From positions 17,603,092 through 17,667,091 of the forward strand of contig CM060466.1 in the NCBI GenBank assembly GCA_030544235.1: DNA of 64,000 nt. The letters are read 5' to 3'. Below are positions 11,775 to 24,407 of this stretch, piece by piece; positions within the stretch are counted from its first letter, which is position 1, and each line of letters starts with the position of its first letter. The translations under genes and the position numbers were made by a program. The notes below the pieces were generated by a model, which was not told where the DNA came from, did not search any database, and saw only the letters and a list, made by a program, of their open reading frames with translations. This stretch comes from Lepturacanthus savala. Lineage: Eukaryota > Chordata > Actinopteri > Scombriformes > Trichiuridae.

Positions 11775-14187
11775 TAAGTCAGTGGGACCCCATTAGGTTG
11801 TATGCACAAGAAATTCCCTATGTTTATATATTGTTTCCATAAGGCAACAAATCTTTTTTATCATAAAACAAAAACTTACAACATCAAAATTGAATTAAAT
11901 GTAAAAAATAAAAATAAATTAATTAAAAAAAAAAAAAGTTTGCTTGCCACTTTTTATTTGGTGATTTTTTTTTCTTTGGTTTGTTTTTTATAACTTCTGA
12001 ATAAAAGACAATCTTTGGTTATAAGACGGTGATGATCACATGTGCAATCCATGAGCAAACAAAATAAAAGCCCCCTTCTATGCCTAGCTGTAAAAACACA
12101 CATATTTTATATCACAGTGCAATTCAGTATGGACTAAACCAATATTTAAATGAGGGCAGTGTGCTCCTTTTATCCACCAGATTTATGCTTTTAAAAGTGA
12201 CGACGGACATAAGCAATAACAGATGTAAGTGATCGGGCTTTTTGGGTGTGTGGCCACTGCAGGGAACAGAAACTGCAATGAAAGGATTAAATATATATGG
12301 GAGTCCACAACAGAAGGATGTGTTGTTTTTTGCAGTTACACAAGTATGCATCGATTCCTAAAAAATCATTAAGCACACAAAAAATAATGCAATTCCCACA
12401 AACACTGATAAACAAATTCTCCCTCCTGGCTGGTAATTGGCCAGCAAAGATGGTGATGAGCACTTGTGCTGGAGGAGGTTTTTGTCCTAATTTGCTTGAT
12501 AGCCAAATCAAAACAACACTTACTCCTTAATTAGCGTGTGCCAGGCTTCCAAATATGTCTGAAAGCAGTATGGAGACAAGAAAAAGCAATAGATGAGAGC
12601 GAGCCCCTCATAAGGATTATGAGATTGCTTTTAAGTGTTCTGTTCATTATATGTCTTAAAAACAGTGGTTGAGTGGGAATTTCAATGTTGTGTATGTACA
12701 TAGGACGGATGGTAGAGATGGGAAATATTTCCCATGTTAACAATTTGTGGGCAATATATTATTAGATTAGAGTGCAGCGCAGCACTGACACCATATGCAT
12801 TAGAATTGGGTTTAATTACATTCAATGTTTGCTTTTGACTGATGTGAGGCCCTGTTAGAGGAATTTCACGTTTCCCAGCAGAGCAGCTGATTAGCAGAAT
12901 AAATTAGTTGCGTTCAGCATTATATATCTTTACTGAGGATTGTTTTCATTAAAAAAACATTTTTTTCTTACAGTCTTTATATATTAAACCATGTAAAAGG
13001 ATCTTAAAACAAACTGCGTGCAGCGATGCCTGACCACAGTACTAGTATCCAGACAATTAAAAACAATCTGAATCACCATCTTTTTATTTTTCTTCTGCTA
13101 CGTTCACATGTGTCACATCTCTGACCTGACATATTGTTAAATCAAACGTATATAGGTTTGTTAAATCCTCGTTTTCCTTTTCTTTGTATTCAGCTTTTTT
13201 GTCCACCTAAAGTGAATCAGAGTTCGAAAAAAAAAAAAAATCACTATTGTGAAGTTAATTACATTTTCCAATTGTGTGCCTTAACTTAGGTTCAGACCTA
13301 AAATACTGAGGATGATGCTACTACTGGATCTCTCTCATCGCATACTTATCTGAGTAAACAACTGTTGTATGAATAAATGCAAATGCATGTAACTAGTTTT
13401 CTTTATAGCAACTGCTGTGCAACTATATGCAACTATGGGTCAATGAGGCTGGTTGTGTGATTTTTTTGACACGAAATGTCGAATGGTGTAACCAAAAAAG
13501 AATGATAAATTTTAAATATTGAATCCACCTAGAATAAACTCTCTGGTACCAGGTTTTTAGGGTTACACCACATGGCAGTTTTGTCACTGACCCTTATGCC
13601 CACTGATGCACATAGTACAAAGGCAACAGTACCTTTAGACTCAGAAAGAAAACTTTAAAAATGCATGTGGAAATATAGTTTTAGCCTAGTAATCTGTACA
13701 CGGGTGCACTGCTGCCACAGTATACAAAAAACTCATTTCACTTGTTGCCAGGTAGCTAGATATATATTTCATTCCCTTTATTTTTTGCTGTATCTGTAAG
13801 CTGTATTTGCAATTCATCCATCTTTTTTTTTTTTCTTTTTAACTGCTCGCCCTGTTACATTTTCAATGAGAACAATCATTCTCATGGCACCTGTGTTATC
13901 CGGCACTGCTGAAGGAATTAGAGTCTGCGCCGGATTTGTACCTAGAATCAGAAAAAAAAGATTGCTGCTCCTTAGGGTATTATTGCTGCAGACAAAAATA
14001 AGCACAGGGGATCCATTTAAGATGACGCAAAACAGAATTTCAAGACAACGTACACTAATTGGATGTTGTGTTGCAAGGGTATGATAAGATGGGTTCTGAC
14101 ATTTTATTGGCTTCTAGATTATTGTTATTAAAAAGGTTAGATGTACCTGGGAAAAATTCGACACGGATGGAAATGAGCTGCTTTAAT
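11775..14187. other. Non-coding AT-rich stretch, no gene seen
   Basis: No gene recognised. A patch at about 12770-12910 (with atgcattagaattgggtttaa and cagctgattagcagaataaa) has the dense homeodomain-like ATTA content often found in conserved non-coding elements. That cannot be tested from one sequence. Confidence 0.5.
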
Positions 14188-14232
14188 GAGTGAATTTCCC
14201 CTGTGGGGATCAATAAAGTTTTCAATTTAATT
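14188..14232 (+). repeat. Probable LINE 3'-end fragment
   Basis: The sequence gaatttcccctgtggggatc followed by aataaagttttcaattt matches the consensus-like end (gaatttcccc...ggatcaataaagt) that I associate with fish non-LTR retrotransposons. A weaker relative (aatttcccctcgagggagaa) is near 17098. Only the terminal tens of bases are recognisable. Confidence 0.4.
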
Positions 14233-15840
14233 CAAAGATGGAGGGAGTTAAAGTGAAGCAGCGGGGGGGGAAAGATGAATCTATCGTTCTTCATTAGTCT
14301 TCTCTAAAACGTGTCATTCCATGTATAGGGAAACCATAAACCCTTTCTCCGTTTCTACCCTTTTTTTCTTTACTTAAGAAATCCGTCCGCCACAATTGAC
14401 TTGAACCTCTTGAAACTCTTTACCCATAACTCTTCATCTTGCCCAATAAAGAGACAAGGGAGTGCCGTCACACACCGAGCCCAGAGTCAGAGACCTTGAC
14501 TGGGTATAGTATTCCCACTGGTCTGTTCTGCCATCTTCATTAAAATAGAACCCCTCTCTGTCTTTCTCCCAACTGCCCACCAGATTTAATGTTAAATATA
14601 GCTGCAGATGGAGAAAACGACCGCGCTGTTGATTATGGTAATTTAAGGATTTGTTCACTTAAAGGTTAAGCAATCTCAATGTTCCTACTGTGTCTTTTTT
14701 TTCCTACCAGCCACTATAATGAACTCATCTCTCATTTTGTAACTCTCTGGGATGCTAAACTTTGCTTCATGGTATATCTTATTGTATCACTAGCTACTAA
14801 AGCTGTTTAATAGCTTATTTCTCCCTCTTACCCACATTAGTCTCTTTTTCAACTCTCATTTTCCTTTTTTGCCCATTCTCATTATCGCACTCAGAGGCTA
14901 ATCTCCTGCAATTCTGTTTTTCCACATGAGCCTCTTCACTGTACTTTCTTTTCGCTGGCCTTTTTTCTTACTGGAGTCAATCGATTACTTGTTTCTACAT
15001 CTCGCCTTCTAACAGCCTCTTTTCCCCCATTCTTTCTCTCTCACTCTTTCCATTAGTTTTGTGTAACAGAGATGGCCCTGGCTAGTCAAGCATTCAGAAG
15101 TCATTCTCAACTGGCTGAAGGCAGACGACACTCCAGGGGATTTTCGAGAAAAGGGGGCGAGGGGTGGTTACTTTTAGATGGAGCTATTCATGGCACAGCT
15201 AAATTTAAGTGCCACGCCGTCAATATGCACTGAATTTAATAACTCTCTGAAAAATAATGGTCAACACTCCGCTCTGGATATAAACCCCTTATAATTCACA
15301 ACGTGCATACACTGTAGACAATTATTCCACAATCCTGAACCGTTCATCTGTAGTTGATTTAAATGAAACAGCTGCCTTGAAAAGCCAACAATGAGATTAG
15401 TTCCCATCTTCTAGTATGTGGTAATACCAACAGCTAAATGGCATGTTGTTAATGAGGGGAGGGAACAATGCAGAATTACATGCAACCAAGATGCTCATAT
15501 TGGACACAAACTAGAGATGTTGCGAGTCATAAGAGTCACATTACCTTTAGGACATAAGGGTGATCAACAGTGCTAATCTGTTTCTGAACAGGACCAATGG
15601 CTATCCAGGACTGAGACAAGCAATTTTGCTCACCTGTTGAATTTTCAGACACTTATAGAGTTAGGTTTTTGTTGATTTAAAAAAAATGTTAGCATTTAAT
15701 CAATATACATTAAAGTATATCCAATGAATAGAATACAAGTCTTTTTTTTAATGTAGGCCTTTTAGATTACTTGAAAACATTAGCAGCACAATAAGCTATA
15801 GTACCTTCTGCATGTAATGGTATTCTTAACATCCATCCAA
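14233..15840. other. Non-coding stretch, no gene seen
   Basis: It includes pyrimidine-rich sequence at about 14690-15060. The compositionally even block at 15060-15480 has no repeat signature and might be a conserved non-coding element, but nothing in it is diagnostic. Confidence 0.5.
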
Positions 15841-15960
15841 ACATCCAGTGTCTATACCCACTCATTCCTCACTAGGGTCACTGGGGTGTGCTGTAGCCAA
15901 TCCCAGAGTACTTTAGACGAGAGGCAGGGATATACCCCAGACAGGTCACAATTCCATGTA
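15841..15960 (-). repeat. SINE fragment, minus strand
   Basis: The reading ctatacccactcattcctca, ctagggtcactggggtgtgc and gaggcagggatataccccag is the complement of the 3' half of the SINE family seen at 18825-19192. The tRNA-like head is missing and the copy is divergent. Confidence 0.5.
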
Positions 15961-18064
15961 TGATACTGAATAGTAAAGAGAAGCTACAACCCAGCAGACA
16001 ATAAAGAATGTGTCAGTGTAGAGTAGATTAAAAACCTTCTTTATGTTTATGCTGTTTTTTTTTCAAGCATGTCAGAGAAAATAAAGTCAGAATTAGCACA
16101 ACCATGTATTTTCAATTATTTAATGGGATTGTACACTGTTCATATATGCAGCTGGGAACAATGCCATTCATATTTAATGAGAGAAATGAAACTGTGTATT
16201 TGAAAAAAAAAAAAAAAAAAAAAACTATATAGGACAAAACCCATACTGGCAAAACGCTGAAGTATATGTCATCTCACCATTGTGGCTGTCAGTCTTTTGA
16301 CATTATTCATTGATGTGGCTTCTGTTGTGTAGTTTTGATGCCTGTTAATGAGTGTCATTTAAGCAGCTGTCTGTTTATCATTCTCAGAATATTCATTACA
16401 CTGCCATGAATATTCAACACATGAATATCCTTGGAGTACTTGGATTATTGATAGGCTGCTCATTGGGTTTTCTCTTTTTAGTGTGATAGATTTGTAACAG
16501 TACCTGGGCTTTCATATAGAGGCACAGCAAATACCTGAGGGATTCACTTTGTTGAACACTAGTGATAAATTACACAGCAGCAAGGTGTGCAGAGATCATC
16601 CTATAAACTAAAGATTAAAGGTCTCCTCTATAGCGAATGCATCAACTGTCACATTTTTTTGCAAATACACTTTTTGTGTTTTTTTTTGGTTTTGTTTTTA
16701 TAAAAGAAAAAAAAAAGATTGACACAGCAGCTTTAGCTGACTCTTTACTTCTAATGTGTAATTAACCCCCCTCAGGAGACATTTTTGCCACAATATTTAG
16801 TAGCTCACACAATAAATTACGAATCAGCTGAGTGAAAGTCAAATGGCCATTTCTATCTTTCAGATTGACTGTGTATACAATAAACAGTAGGATGTTTGGT
16901 TTTATTCCAGAAGGTATTATACTACTTAACAGTAACAGTACGGAAACAAACAAAAAAATATCTGTTGGATACTGCTGGCCAGCTATAGATCAACCACTGC
17001 CATAACGCATGTCTGTATAAATTCTTTCTGACTTTGTCATATTTGTATATTTTCTATTATTTAAATGTATGAATATATTGTATATGTGCCAACCTCAAAT
17101 TTCCCCTCGAGGGAGAAACAAAGTAGTTTTGAATTGAGTTATGACTGTAAGAATTACCCTCATTCACTGTCAGTATGAATGAATTTGGAGAATTGTCCAC
17201 CTGTTGCCTCAGGTGACATCTCTAAGTGAGTCATTTACTCCTACTTTCAGTTGCTCGTTGACTTTGAAGATTTCATGCTAGCTGAATCGGACTTTAAACC
17301 TGTGACTGTTCCATCTCTGATTCACTTATAGAGCTCCGGGGCGTGTGAGCGAACGCTGCGTGTGTGTCTGGGGGCTGGTGTGTGTGTGCTTCTGTGTGCG
17401 TAACTGTTTTTTGTGCATAAGCAAGAAATCATGTGTGCATGCATGCTTATGAATCGATGTGTGTGTGTGTGTGTGTGTATGTATGGGGTTTTTGCATTGA
17501 GGTGAATGTAAACAAGATCATCTGTCATGCGGCTAACGTCTCACTCTGTAGTGCACACAAGCAGTGAATCACTGCCATAGTAATGACGGTGCTGGGTATG
17601 ATAGCGTGGATCCTGCATGAAGCACATCCACTGAACGAGAAATTCAGATACATACATTCACTCAAACTTTGTATTTGGTGGAGATGAGAATATTGAAGAG
17701 ATTGCTATTTGTTCATAACACTGGTGACCAAGATTGCCTCTAGACATATAAAGTATATCTGTACAGGGGAGATAGAGGGAACAGAACTTAGGGGTTCTTT
17801 TTTAGAAACGAGGGTGGAGAGCGACAGTGAGGCAACCAATGAACTGAGACCAAGGTCAACAGTGATTCATTGCAAGAGGTAATGAATACAATCTTAACTA
17901 TTAAACTAGAAAATGTCAAAAGTAAAATATATATATATTCTACTAAAACTGTACTCCCTGTCTTTTTGGAATTTATTGAAGATGATAAAAACATAAAATG
18001 ATGCCAGTCTTATCCTTGAAGTGCCACCCCAGGAATACACAGGAAAAGTACATTTCTGATTAAA
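15961..18064. other. Non-coding stretch with short simple repeats
   Basis: It contains an A tract at about 16204-16223, a possible LINE-end fragment near 17090-17120 and a TG tract at 17459-17479. No gene recognised. Confidence 0.5.
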
Positions 18065-18077
18065 ACATATGAGAAAC

Positions 18078-18190
18078 GGGCGACATGGTGGGGCAGGGGT
18101 TAGCGCTGTTGCCTCACAGCAAGAAGGTCACAGGTTCAAGACCCCTGTGACCCTGGTGAGGAGTGGGCAGGTATGGAAAATGACTGACTG
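18078..18190 (+). mobile_element. SINE copy 1, internally deleted
   Basis: The head gggcgacatggtggggcagg followed by ggttagcgctgttgcctcac runs directly into the 3' tail (ccctgtgaccctggtgagga ... gactgactg), lacking about 250 internal bases. It is flanked by a perfect 13-base target-site duplication, acatatgagaaac, at 18065-18077 and 18191-18203. Confidence 0.8.
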
Positions 18191-19138
18191 ACATATGAGA
18201 AACTATCAAAATTGTAACAGTAGGGTGTGGGGGGTCTGATAGATGCTGTCTGCCTTAGCCTGAAGTGACTTCACATTACATGGGATGAATGTATTATGGA
18301 ATTTGCTTTAATAACAAATATTCTTGGGCGACATGGTGGCGCCGGGGTTAGCGCTGTTGCCTCACAGCAAGAAGGTCGCAGGTTCAAGACCTCCTTGGTC
18401 CTGGGTCTGGGACCTTTCTGTGTGGAGTTTGCATGTTCTCCCCGTGTCTGCGTGGGTTTTCACTGGGTACTCCGGCTTCCTCCCACAGTCCAAAAACATG
18501 CTGAGGTTAATTGGCGACTCTAAATTGCCCATAGGTGTGAGTGTGTGAGTGAATGGTGTGTGTGCCCCACGATTGGCTGGCGACCATCTGGGGTGTATCC
18601 CTGCCTCTCGCCGTAACGTGCTGGGATAGGCTCCAGCAGACCCCTGTGACCCTGGTGAGGAGTGGGCAGGTATGGAAAATGACTGACTGACATATGAGAA
18701 ACTATCAAAATTGTAACAGTAGGGTGTGGGGGGTCTGATAGATGCTGTCTGCCTTAGCCTGAAGTGACTTCACATTACATGGGATGAATGTATTATGGAA
18801 TTTGCTTTAATAACAAATATTCTTGGGCGACATGGTGGCGCCGGGGTTAGCGCTGTTGCCTCACAGCAAGAAGGTCGCAGGTTCAAGACCTCCTTGGTCC
18901 TGGGTCTGGGACCTTTCTGTGTGGAGTTTGCATGTTCTCCCCGTGTCTGCGTGGGTTTTCACTGGGTACTCCGGCTTCCTCCCACAGTCCAAAAACATGC
19001 TGAGGTTGATTGGCGACTCTAAATTGCCCGTAGGTGTGAGTGTGTGAGTGAATGGTGTGTGTGCCCCACGATTGGCTGGCGACCATCTGGGGTGTATCCC
19101 TGCCTCTCGCCGTAACGCGCTGGGATTGGCTCCAGCAG
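18141..19138. repeat. Tandem duplication, two units of 499 bp
   Basis: Unit 1 (18141-18639) and unit 2 (18640-19138) are identical except for about four substitutions by eye (for example ggttaattgg versus ggttgattgg, and cccatagg versus cccgtagg). The boundaries fall at acccctgtga inside the SINE sequences. Each unit contains the tail of one SINE, a 122-base unique spacer and the head and body of the next. Confidence 0.9.
18326..18689 (+). mobile_element. SINE copy 2, chimeric
   Basis: A full-length tRNA-headed SINE. The A-box-like tggcgccgggg and B-box-like ggttcaagacc are visible near the 5' end, followed by the body (gtggagtttgcatgttctcc, cggcttcctcccacagtcca) and a gactgactg tail. Its left flank has the target duplication of copy 3 (acaaatattct), but its right flank has that of copy 1 (acatatgagaaac). 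It is therefore a recombinant of the two. The 75-codon reading frame inside it is incidental. Confidence 0.8.
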
Positions 19139-19192
19139 ACCCCTGTGACCCTAATGAGGAATAAGCAGGTATAGAAAATGACTGACTGACTG
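18825..19192 (+). mobile_element. SINE copy 3, full length
   Basis: Same family as the preceding copies. It has a tRNA-like head with A- and B-box-like motifs, a body, and a (gact)n-type tail. It is flanked by acaaatattct at 18813-18823 and 19193-19203, a clean 11-base target-site duplication. Its end (gaccctaatgaggaataagc) differs slightly from the tail shared by copies 1 and 2. Confidence 0.85.
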
Positions 19193-19203
19193 ACAAATAT
19201 TCT

Positions 19204-20194
19204 CCATTTCCATGACTGTGGTATTGCTTTATTAAAATGAAGGCCTGGAAGGGCCTATAATGTATAAAGGAACGGGAAATAGTGAAAAAAAAATGTTGTG
19301 TGAGAAACGTTTTGTAAGAAAAGAATGCCGGCACAATCTACGGCTTGTGTGTGTCGCAGAGTGCTGCCTACTCAACCCTCAGCAGTGATATTTTCAGTAA
19401 TCAGATGTGTGTGTGTATGTGGGGGGGGGGAGTCCCCCAGAGCTCTGACATTTGAACGGCTGGTTTATAGAGAAATCCCACCTAAGGCAATCCAGGCAGC
19501 CCTTCAGCTGATATATCCCGGAATATAAACTATACCCACCACTGGCATAGCCAGAAAACATTGGGTTTGCCCCAGCAAATACTGGGTGTGTCACATTTAT
19601 TCTTAACAATCTTACACCTCCACAAACATTTAAAAGAATGTATCTCTCTGGAATACATTATTACCTTGTGATGCATATCACAGATTTTTTTCAAACAACT
19701 TGTATCTGGTAACTTGCCAAAAATCAGCTCATAGTGTCAGTGAATAATCACTTTTTTTAAAGAATTAGTAATATCACAAATCTCACATATCACATCACAA
19801 AGTAAATTAGTGTTTTAATTGCAAAAATGCATTAAATCAGCTTATAGTATTTTTTTAACAATTGCTGTGTTGTGGCATAAACCCTGGATGATTGTGAAGC
19901 TGTCACAAGTTCTTTGAAAAGTTGTCATACATAGCACACATTTGTGTGCTATGTGTCTTTGAATCTGTTGAATATCCGATATCTAAACATTCACACATGT
20001 GACATGCCCTCAAGTAAATCTGTAACAAGGTAATAGAAAAAGAACACTTTGTGTTCTCAAAAAGAAAAAAAAAACAGCAAAAACAACACAGAGACATTGC
20101 CCAATGAGATGAACACAGTGAAATATAACACACTCATGCGCATACTCATGCACTCTCATAAAACCATAATGTACCCACATTATGCATGATCAAC
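19204..20194. other. Non-coding stretch with one perfect inverted repeat
   Basis: No gene recognised. At 19929-19954 acatagcacaca is followed, after two bases, by its exact reverse complement tgtgtgctatgt, giving a 12-base perfect hairpin arm. Around 19542 the string ctggcatagccagaaaacat resembles the end of a DNA transposon (see findings). Confidence 0.5.
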
Positions 20195-20290
20195 TGTGGT
20201 GTCGGGTACCACCGTCCCGTGGGTGCAGAGAATGAATCAAAGAGCACGTTGATGTTCCATTTCTTGTTCTTTATTAACAGACATCAAATA
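20195..20290 (-). other. Possible end of an LTR, minus strand
   Basis: Read on the minus strand, ttaataaagaacaagaaatg is followed by about 70 bases ending in ggtacccgacaccaca. A poly(A) signal followed by a short U5-like stretch ending in CA is the layout of the 3' part of a long terminal repeat. I could not find the other LTR boundary, a target duplication or any internal gene, so this is tentative. Confidence 0.25.
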
Positions 20291-23200
20291 CACTGCAAGT
20301 ACAGTGGGAAGATTGGTTGCCAAATTCAAGGGTATCAGGGTCCCAGCTGAAATACAGCATCTTGATTCTCGGATTATCTTCCCTGTTTGGGTGTAGTCTC
20401 AGGTGTTTAACTCTTCATGTAGATTTACATCCTCAATATTTATATCCTAAAGATCCTCTCATATTACACAGTTAAATCACACATGTATTGTAGTATAAGC
20501 TATCTCATCTCGTAGCCTCCCCATATTTACACTAATGCAACGCTCCATAAAAGGTGGTAAGGTAAGGTATTTCTTTCACAAACCGAATTAAAGGTAGATG
20601 CATGTATGTCTTCCTTCAACAAAAGGTTATGGTCAAATATAACAAGACTATAGCAACGCATCATAGGTTATAAGAAAATGGCGAGGTTATAAAATAGGGT
20701 GATATCTGGTAAAATGGACCATTTGAGTGTTGGGGGTCCTGGCAATGTGGTTCTAAGCAATTGTGTTTTGACATTAAAATTGATGATGAATTCATTTTAA
20801 ATTTGAATTTCTGTTTATCATTTGACTGGCCCATTTTTCCTGTAACTGCTCATGCAAAAAAAAAAAAAAATTGGCACAATGGAAGTTTCAAGATTTATGC
20901 GGCCTAAATAATTATATTTCATCACGAATATACATCGAAAAGGCATATTTGGCGTTGTGTTATTATTCCAAGCGATTTACAAAAAAGTGGCCTAATTTAC
21001 CTCATGTCACCCTATATCACACAGCAAACATATTTATCCATCTGAAAATAATTACTGGGCTTACCAGCAGAGTAAAGGGCACAACAGTTCTTGCTTACAT
21101 GTGCACACTGCACAGCACCCAATTCAACACACTTACTATTTCATCAGCGTCCAGTTTCTCCGGGGGAACTCTATTGTATCGTAATTAGCAGCAGTTAGCG
21201 CTCCTGCAATGCATGCTGGGTGAAGGGTCACAATCACAGTAGGTCGCCAGGTGTCACAATGCAATGGCAATTTTTGGGGTGTGCCAGCTGCCTCTGTGGG
21301 TGACACCAACACACCCTGGTACACCCGTGTCTACGCCATTAGTACACACACTTATCCTGGTGATGCAAATCCATAGAAAAATGTGCACCCACTCAGACAC
21401 ATAGCCCACACACACACCCACAGATGCAAGTGCACAGAGTACTGTTATTAAGCTCAGAATTACAGCTACTACACTAAGAATTCAACAAGTCAGCATTTTC
21501 TGGAAGCAAATGCAACTGCATTGCAAATCATTGTGAAAACCACTGACTGTAAATATGGTGTCTGCTGCTGGATATTGGTTGAGATTGTTGGAATATTGCA
21601 GTGAGATATTCAGGCATCTTAGATGTAAACAGGGTGAACAATCCCCTACTGTAGATTTGGTTGCTGATATAAGAAAAATAAAGTAACATAATACAACAAT
21701 TGGCTGAAATTCTTCCACCTATAGAGATTATTAAAACTGTAAATCACTGCACTGAATTCACCTCTATTTGGAGTTTAAACCCTTTTGCTCTTTTGCTTGG
21801 TGGATGGTTTCTTTGATTTCATCATAAAGATTGAGTGAGCAAATAATATGTAATATTAGACTGTGAGTATTTTGATTTAGAACAAATTATAACTAATACA
21901 CAACCAATATCCAGACATTTCAACAGCATATTGTAGATAACCTGCATGGAACACTGGATTTTGCACAGTGCAGTGATTCATATCGTGTTAATGTAGTAGT
22001 CGTGGATGGACAGGAACTGGACAGATGCAAGGTTAAGCAGCAGTTTGTACTTTGCCAAAAAAACCCAAAAAAGTTCCAAACTTTTTAACTCATTTTGACA
22101 CTTTTGTTCTCCATATCATCAGTGGAACCCACGTGTTTTTTTTAAGACAGGATAATTAGGGATGTCCTGATATTTAAGATCTCTTTGTATCTCATTCTGA
22201 TCTGTCATTTTATCTTCTAATTGATACAGAATTTTTCAAGAAGATAATTTCCCCATATAATACAGTTTTCCACTTAGATTGACAGCTGAATAGCTCTCGG
22301 GGAGAACATAACCTGCCGGAGTGTCTTTTTTTAAATAGTTTTTTGTATATCTTGTGGAGAGAGGCATGTCATTCTGGATCTGTTGTGACAAGGTTTGGAC
22401 AGGATTTGGACTAACTTTTTATCCATCAGAGTATGAACAAAACTCAAAAAGTACTTTGGATGTTTCAACTAGAGGGGAAGTGTTGGATTTTTCTAAACCC
22501 AAAATGTCTAAGTTCACTTTTTAGGTCAGCATTGGATCATTACTTGGAACTGCTTGGCACTTGTTTGTGCTGCTCAATGGTCCAGTCACTCCCTGGTGAT
22601 AGAATTCAGTAGGAGCCCATTGAAGACAGCTTATGTACCTAGAGCCGAAATGGCCTGGAAATGGATAACTACATCTCTATATACACAGACAGGTTTTTTT
22701 AGTGTATAGTAGACAGTTGTGTCTACTTCATCACACTATCCTAAATGTATGACAGTATTTTTTGTGTAGCATTTTTCAATAGAGATTGTCGGTGCTTGCC
22801 AATGAATCAGGGAAATAGTGCTGCCCAAAGGCCATTCGCTTTAAATATTATACTGCAAACCATCATTCTGGTACCACTGAAGGTATGTGGTGAAAAGCAA
22901 ATTTACTTGTCCGACTACTTGCGAATTATGAGAATGTCAACATTTAAAGTCCAAATTGACTTGACTTCAAAGACTTAATATATCATATTATATAAATACC
23001 GCCCCATGTTTCAAGAGGTTCAATCCACAGAGGTACTCACAACCTGTATTCAGAAAGTGTGCCATAAAACAAGCCGTCAGGACTACTGTAAAGCTGTGAT
23101 GTCATAACTATACAGTCACCACACACCCACCCCCATTCACAGCTGTTTAAATTAGCCAGACAGACACAAACACCCTGTTTTTAGAGCTCCAGAGAGAAGC

Positions 23201-23822
23201 TTGAATGGCAGTGTAAAACATTAAGACCACAGATATATCTTGTTAGGTACATCAAAACTTCAAATAAAAGCCAGAAAGTATACAAGATGTGACCTTTAAA
23301 TCTAAGTAATGTAACATTTAAGAGGTGTGTATATACACTTTAAACATGGGTTAGCCTGTCAGTTGAAACTGCATGGCATAATATTTTATATAGCACTCCT
23401 GTACTTTGCAAAGATATATTTGCATGCAGACAAAATCACACAGCAATACATGCGCTCTCACTCAACTGGGCGTAAAGCAATATTACACCACTTTCAAATG
23501 CAGAATATATTCATTTGCAGTATATAGCACTTTATTTATTGGTGTCTTTTTTAATTGTTCTGGTTTATTTTACTAGGCTACAGTGCACAAGTATGAAAAA
23601 CAGCAGGAAACATTAAAAACATAGGGAAAGGGATGTAGGAAAAAAAATGTAAAGTAGAGATGCACCAGACTAAGTAATGTTCAGGACCACTACACCTCTT
23701 TTTAGGCTCGCTTGCTGCCATCTCCCACTGTCATGTAGTCCTTCTCTCCATCATTCAGTTCTCACAAATGTAAACACACACACACATGCACACAAACTGC
23801 CTCTTCTGTCGGTTTCCTTTTC
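20291..23822. other. Non-coding stretch, no gene seen
   Basis: No exon structure or RNA gene recognised. A possible DNA-transposon right end (gtctacgccattag) is near 21329. The remainder is AT-rich with no clear repeat. Confidence 0.5.
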
Positions 23823-23830
23823 CTTAGGAC

Positions 23831-24399
23831 CAGTGTTGGGCAAGTTATTCAAAACTGTAATGCGTTATTTAATATGCGTTACTGTCACTTCAAAGTAATT
23901 TATTACATTACAATATTACTGTATTTAAAATGTAAGGTATTACACTACTATTGCATTACTTTTAAGTTACTCTCACCAAAATAACTGGAAATATGGATTT
24001 GTCAATCTAAATACAACTCACCTTTGTCATTATTGCTGCTAGTCACAGCAAGAATCTCTCCTTATGTTTCAAAAATGTAAAGTAATGAGTGTGTGTCCAT
24101 CTGGAGAATGTGATATCCAACGTTTCTGCAGCTTTACTTATCTCCATCTTCTGTCTGATGAGCCAAAAGGAAAAGGAAGTTAAACATTTTGGGCTTTTCA
24201 CTGCTGCTGATATTGCAGTGATTTGAGAGAAATTGTATAAAGACAAAAAAGACCAGTTCAATCTAGGTTAAAAACGCATTGCAAGGCGTGTAATATATAA
24301 TACCATTTTTTATTTGTAATGCCTTACATTAGTGCATTACAGCAAAAAACAATGCTTTACAGTAATCCATTACTTTTGTAACATGTTACTTCAACACTG
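23831..24399. mobile_element. hAT-type MITE with perfect 8-bp target duplication
   Basis: The element begins cagtgttgggcaagtta and ends taacatgttacttcaacactg; the terminal cagtgttg is exactly inverted. It is flanked by cttaggac at 23823-23830 and 24400-24407, an exact 8-base target-site duplication, which is the hallmark of hAT-superfamily insertions. The interior (acattacaatattactg, ttaagttactctcacc) is the low-complexity 'taatgcattac' type found in a widespread fish repeat. No transposase is encoded, so it is non-autonomous. Confidence 0.8.
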
Positions 24400-24407
24400 C
24401 TTAGGAC

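Noticed and set aside
18326..18400. tRNA gene at the SINE heads (A- and B-box-like motifs)
   Set aside because: The motifs are embedded in a repeated SINE with target duplications; no full cloverleaf was found.
18296..19022. Two near-identical 75-codon reading frames
   Set aside because: They lie inside the duplicated SINE sequence. They are repeated because the SINE is, and have no protein features.
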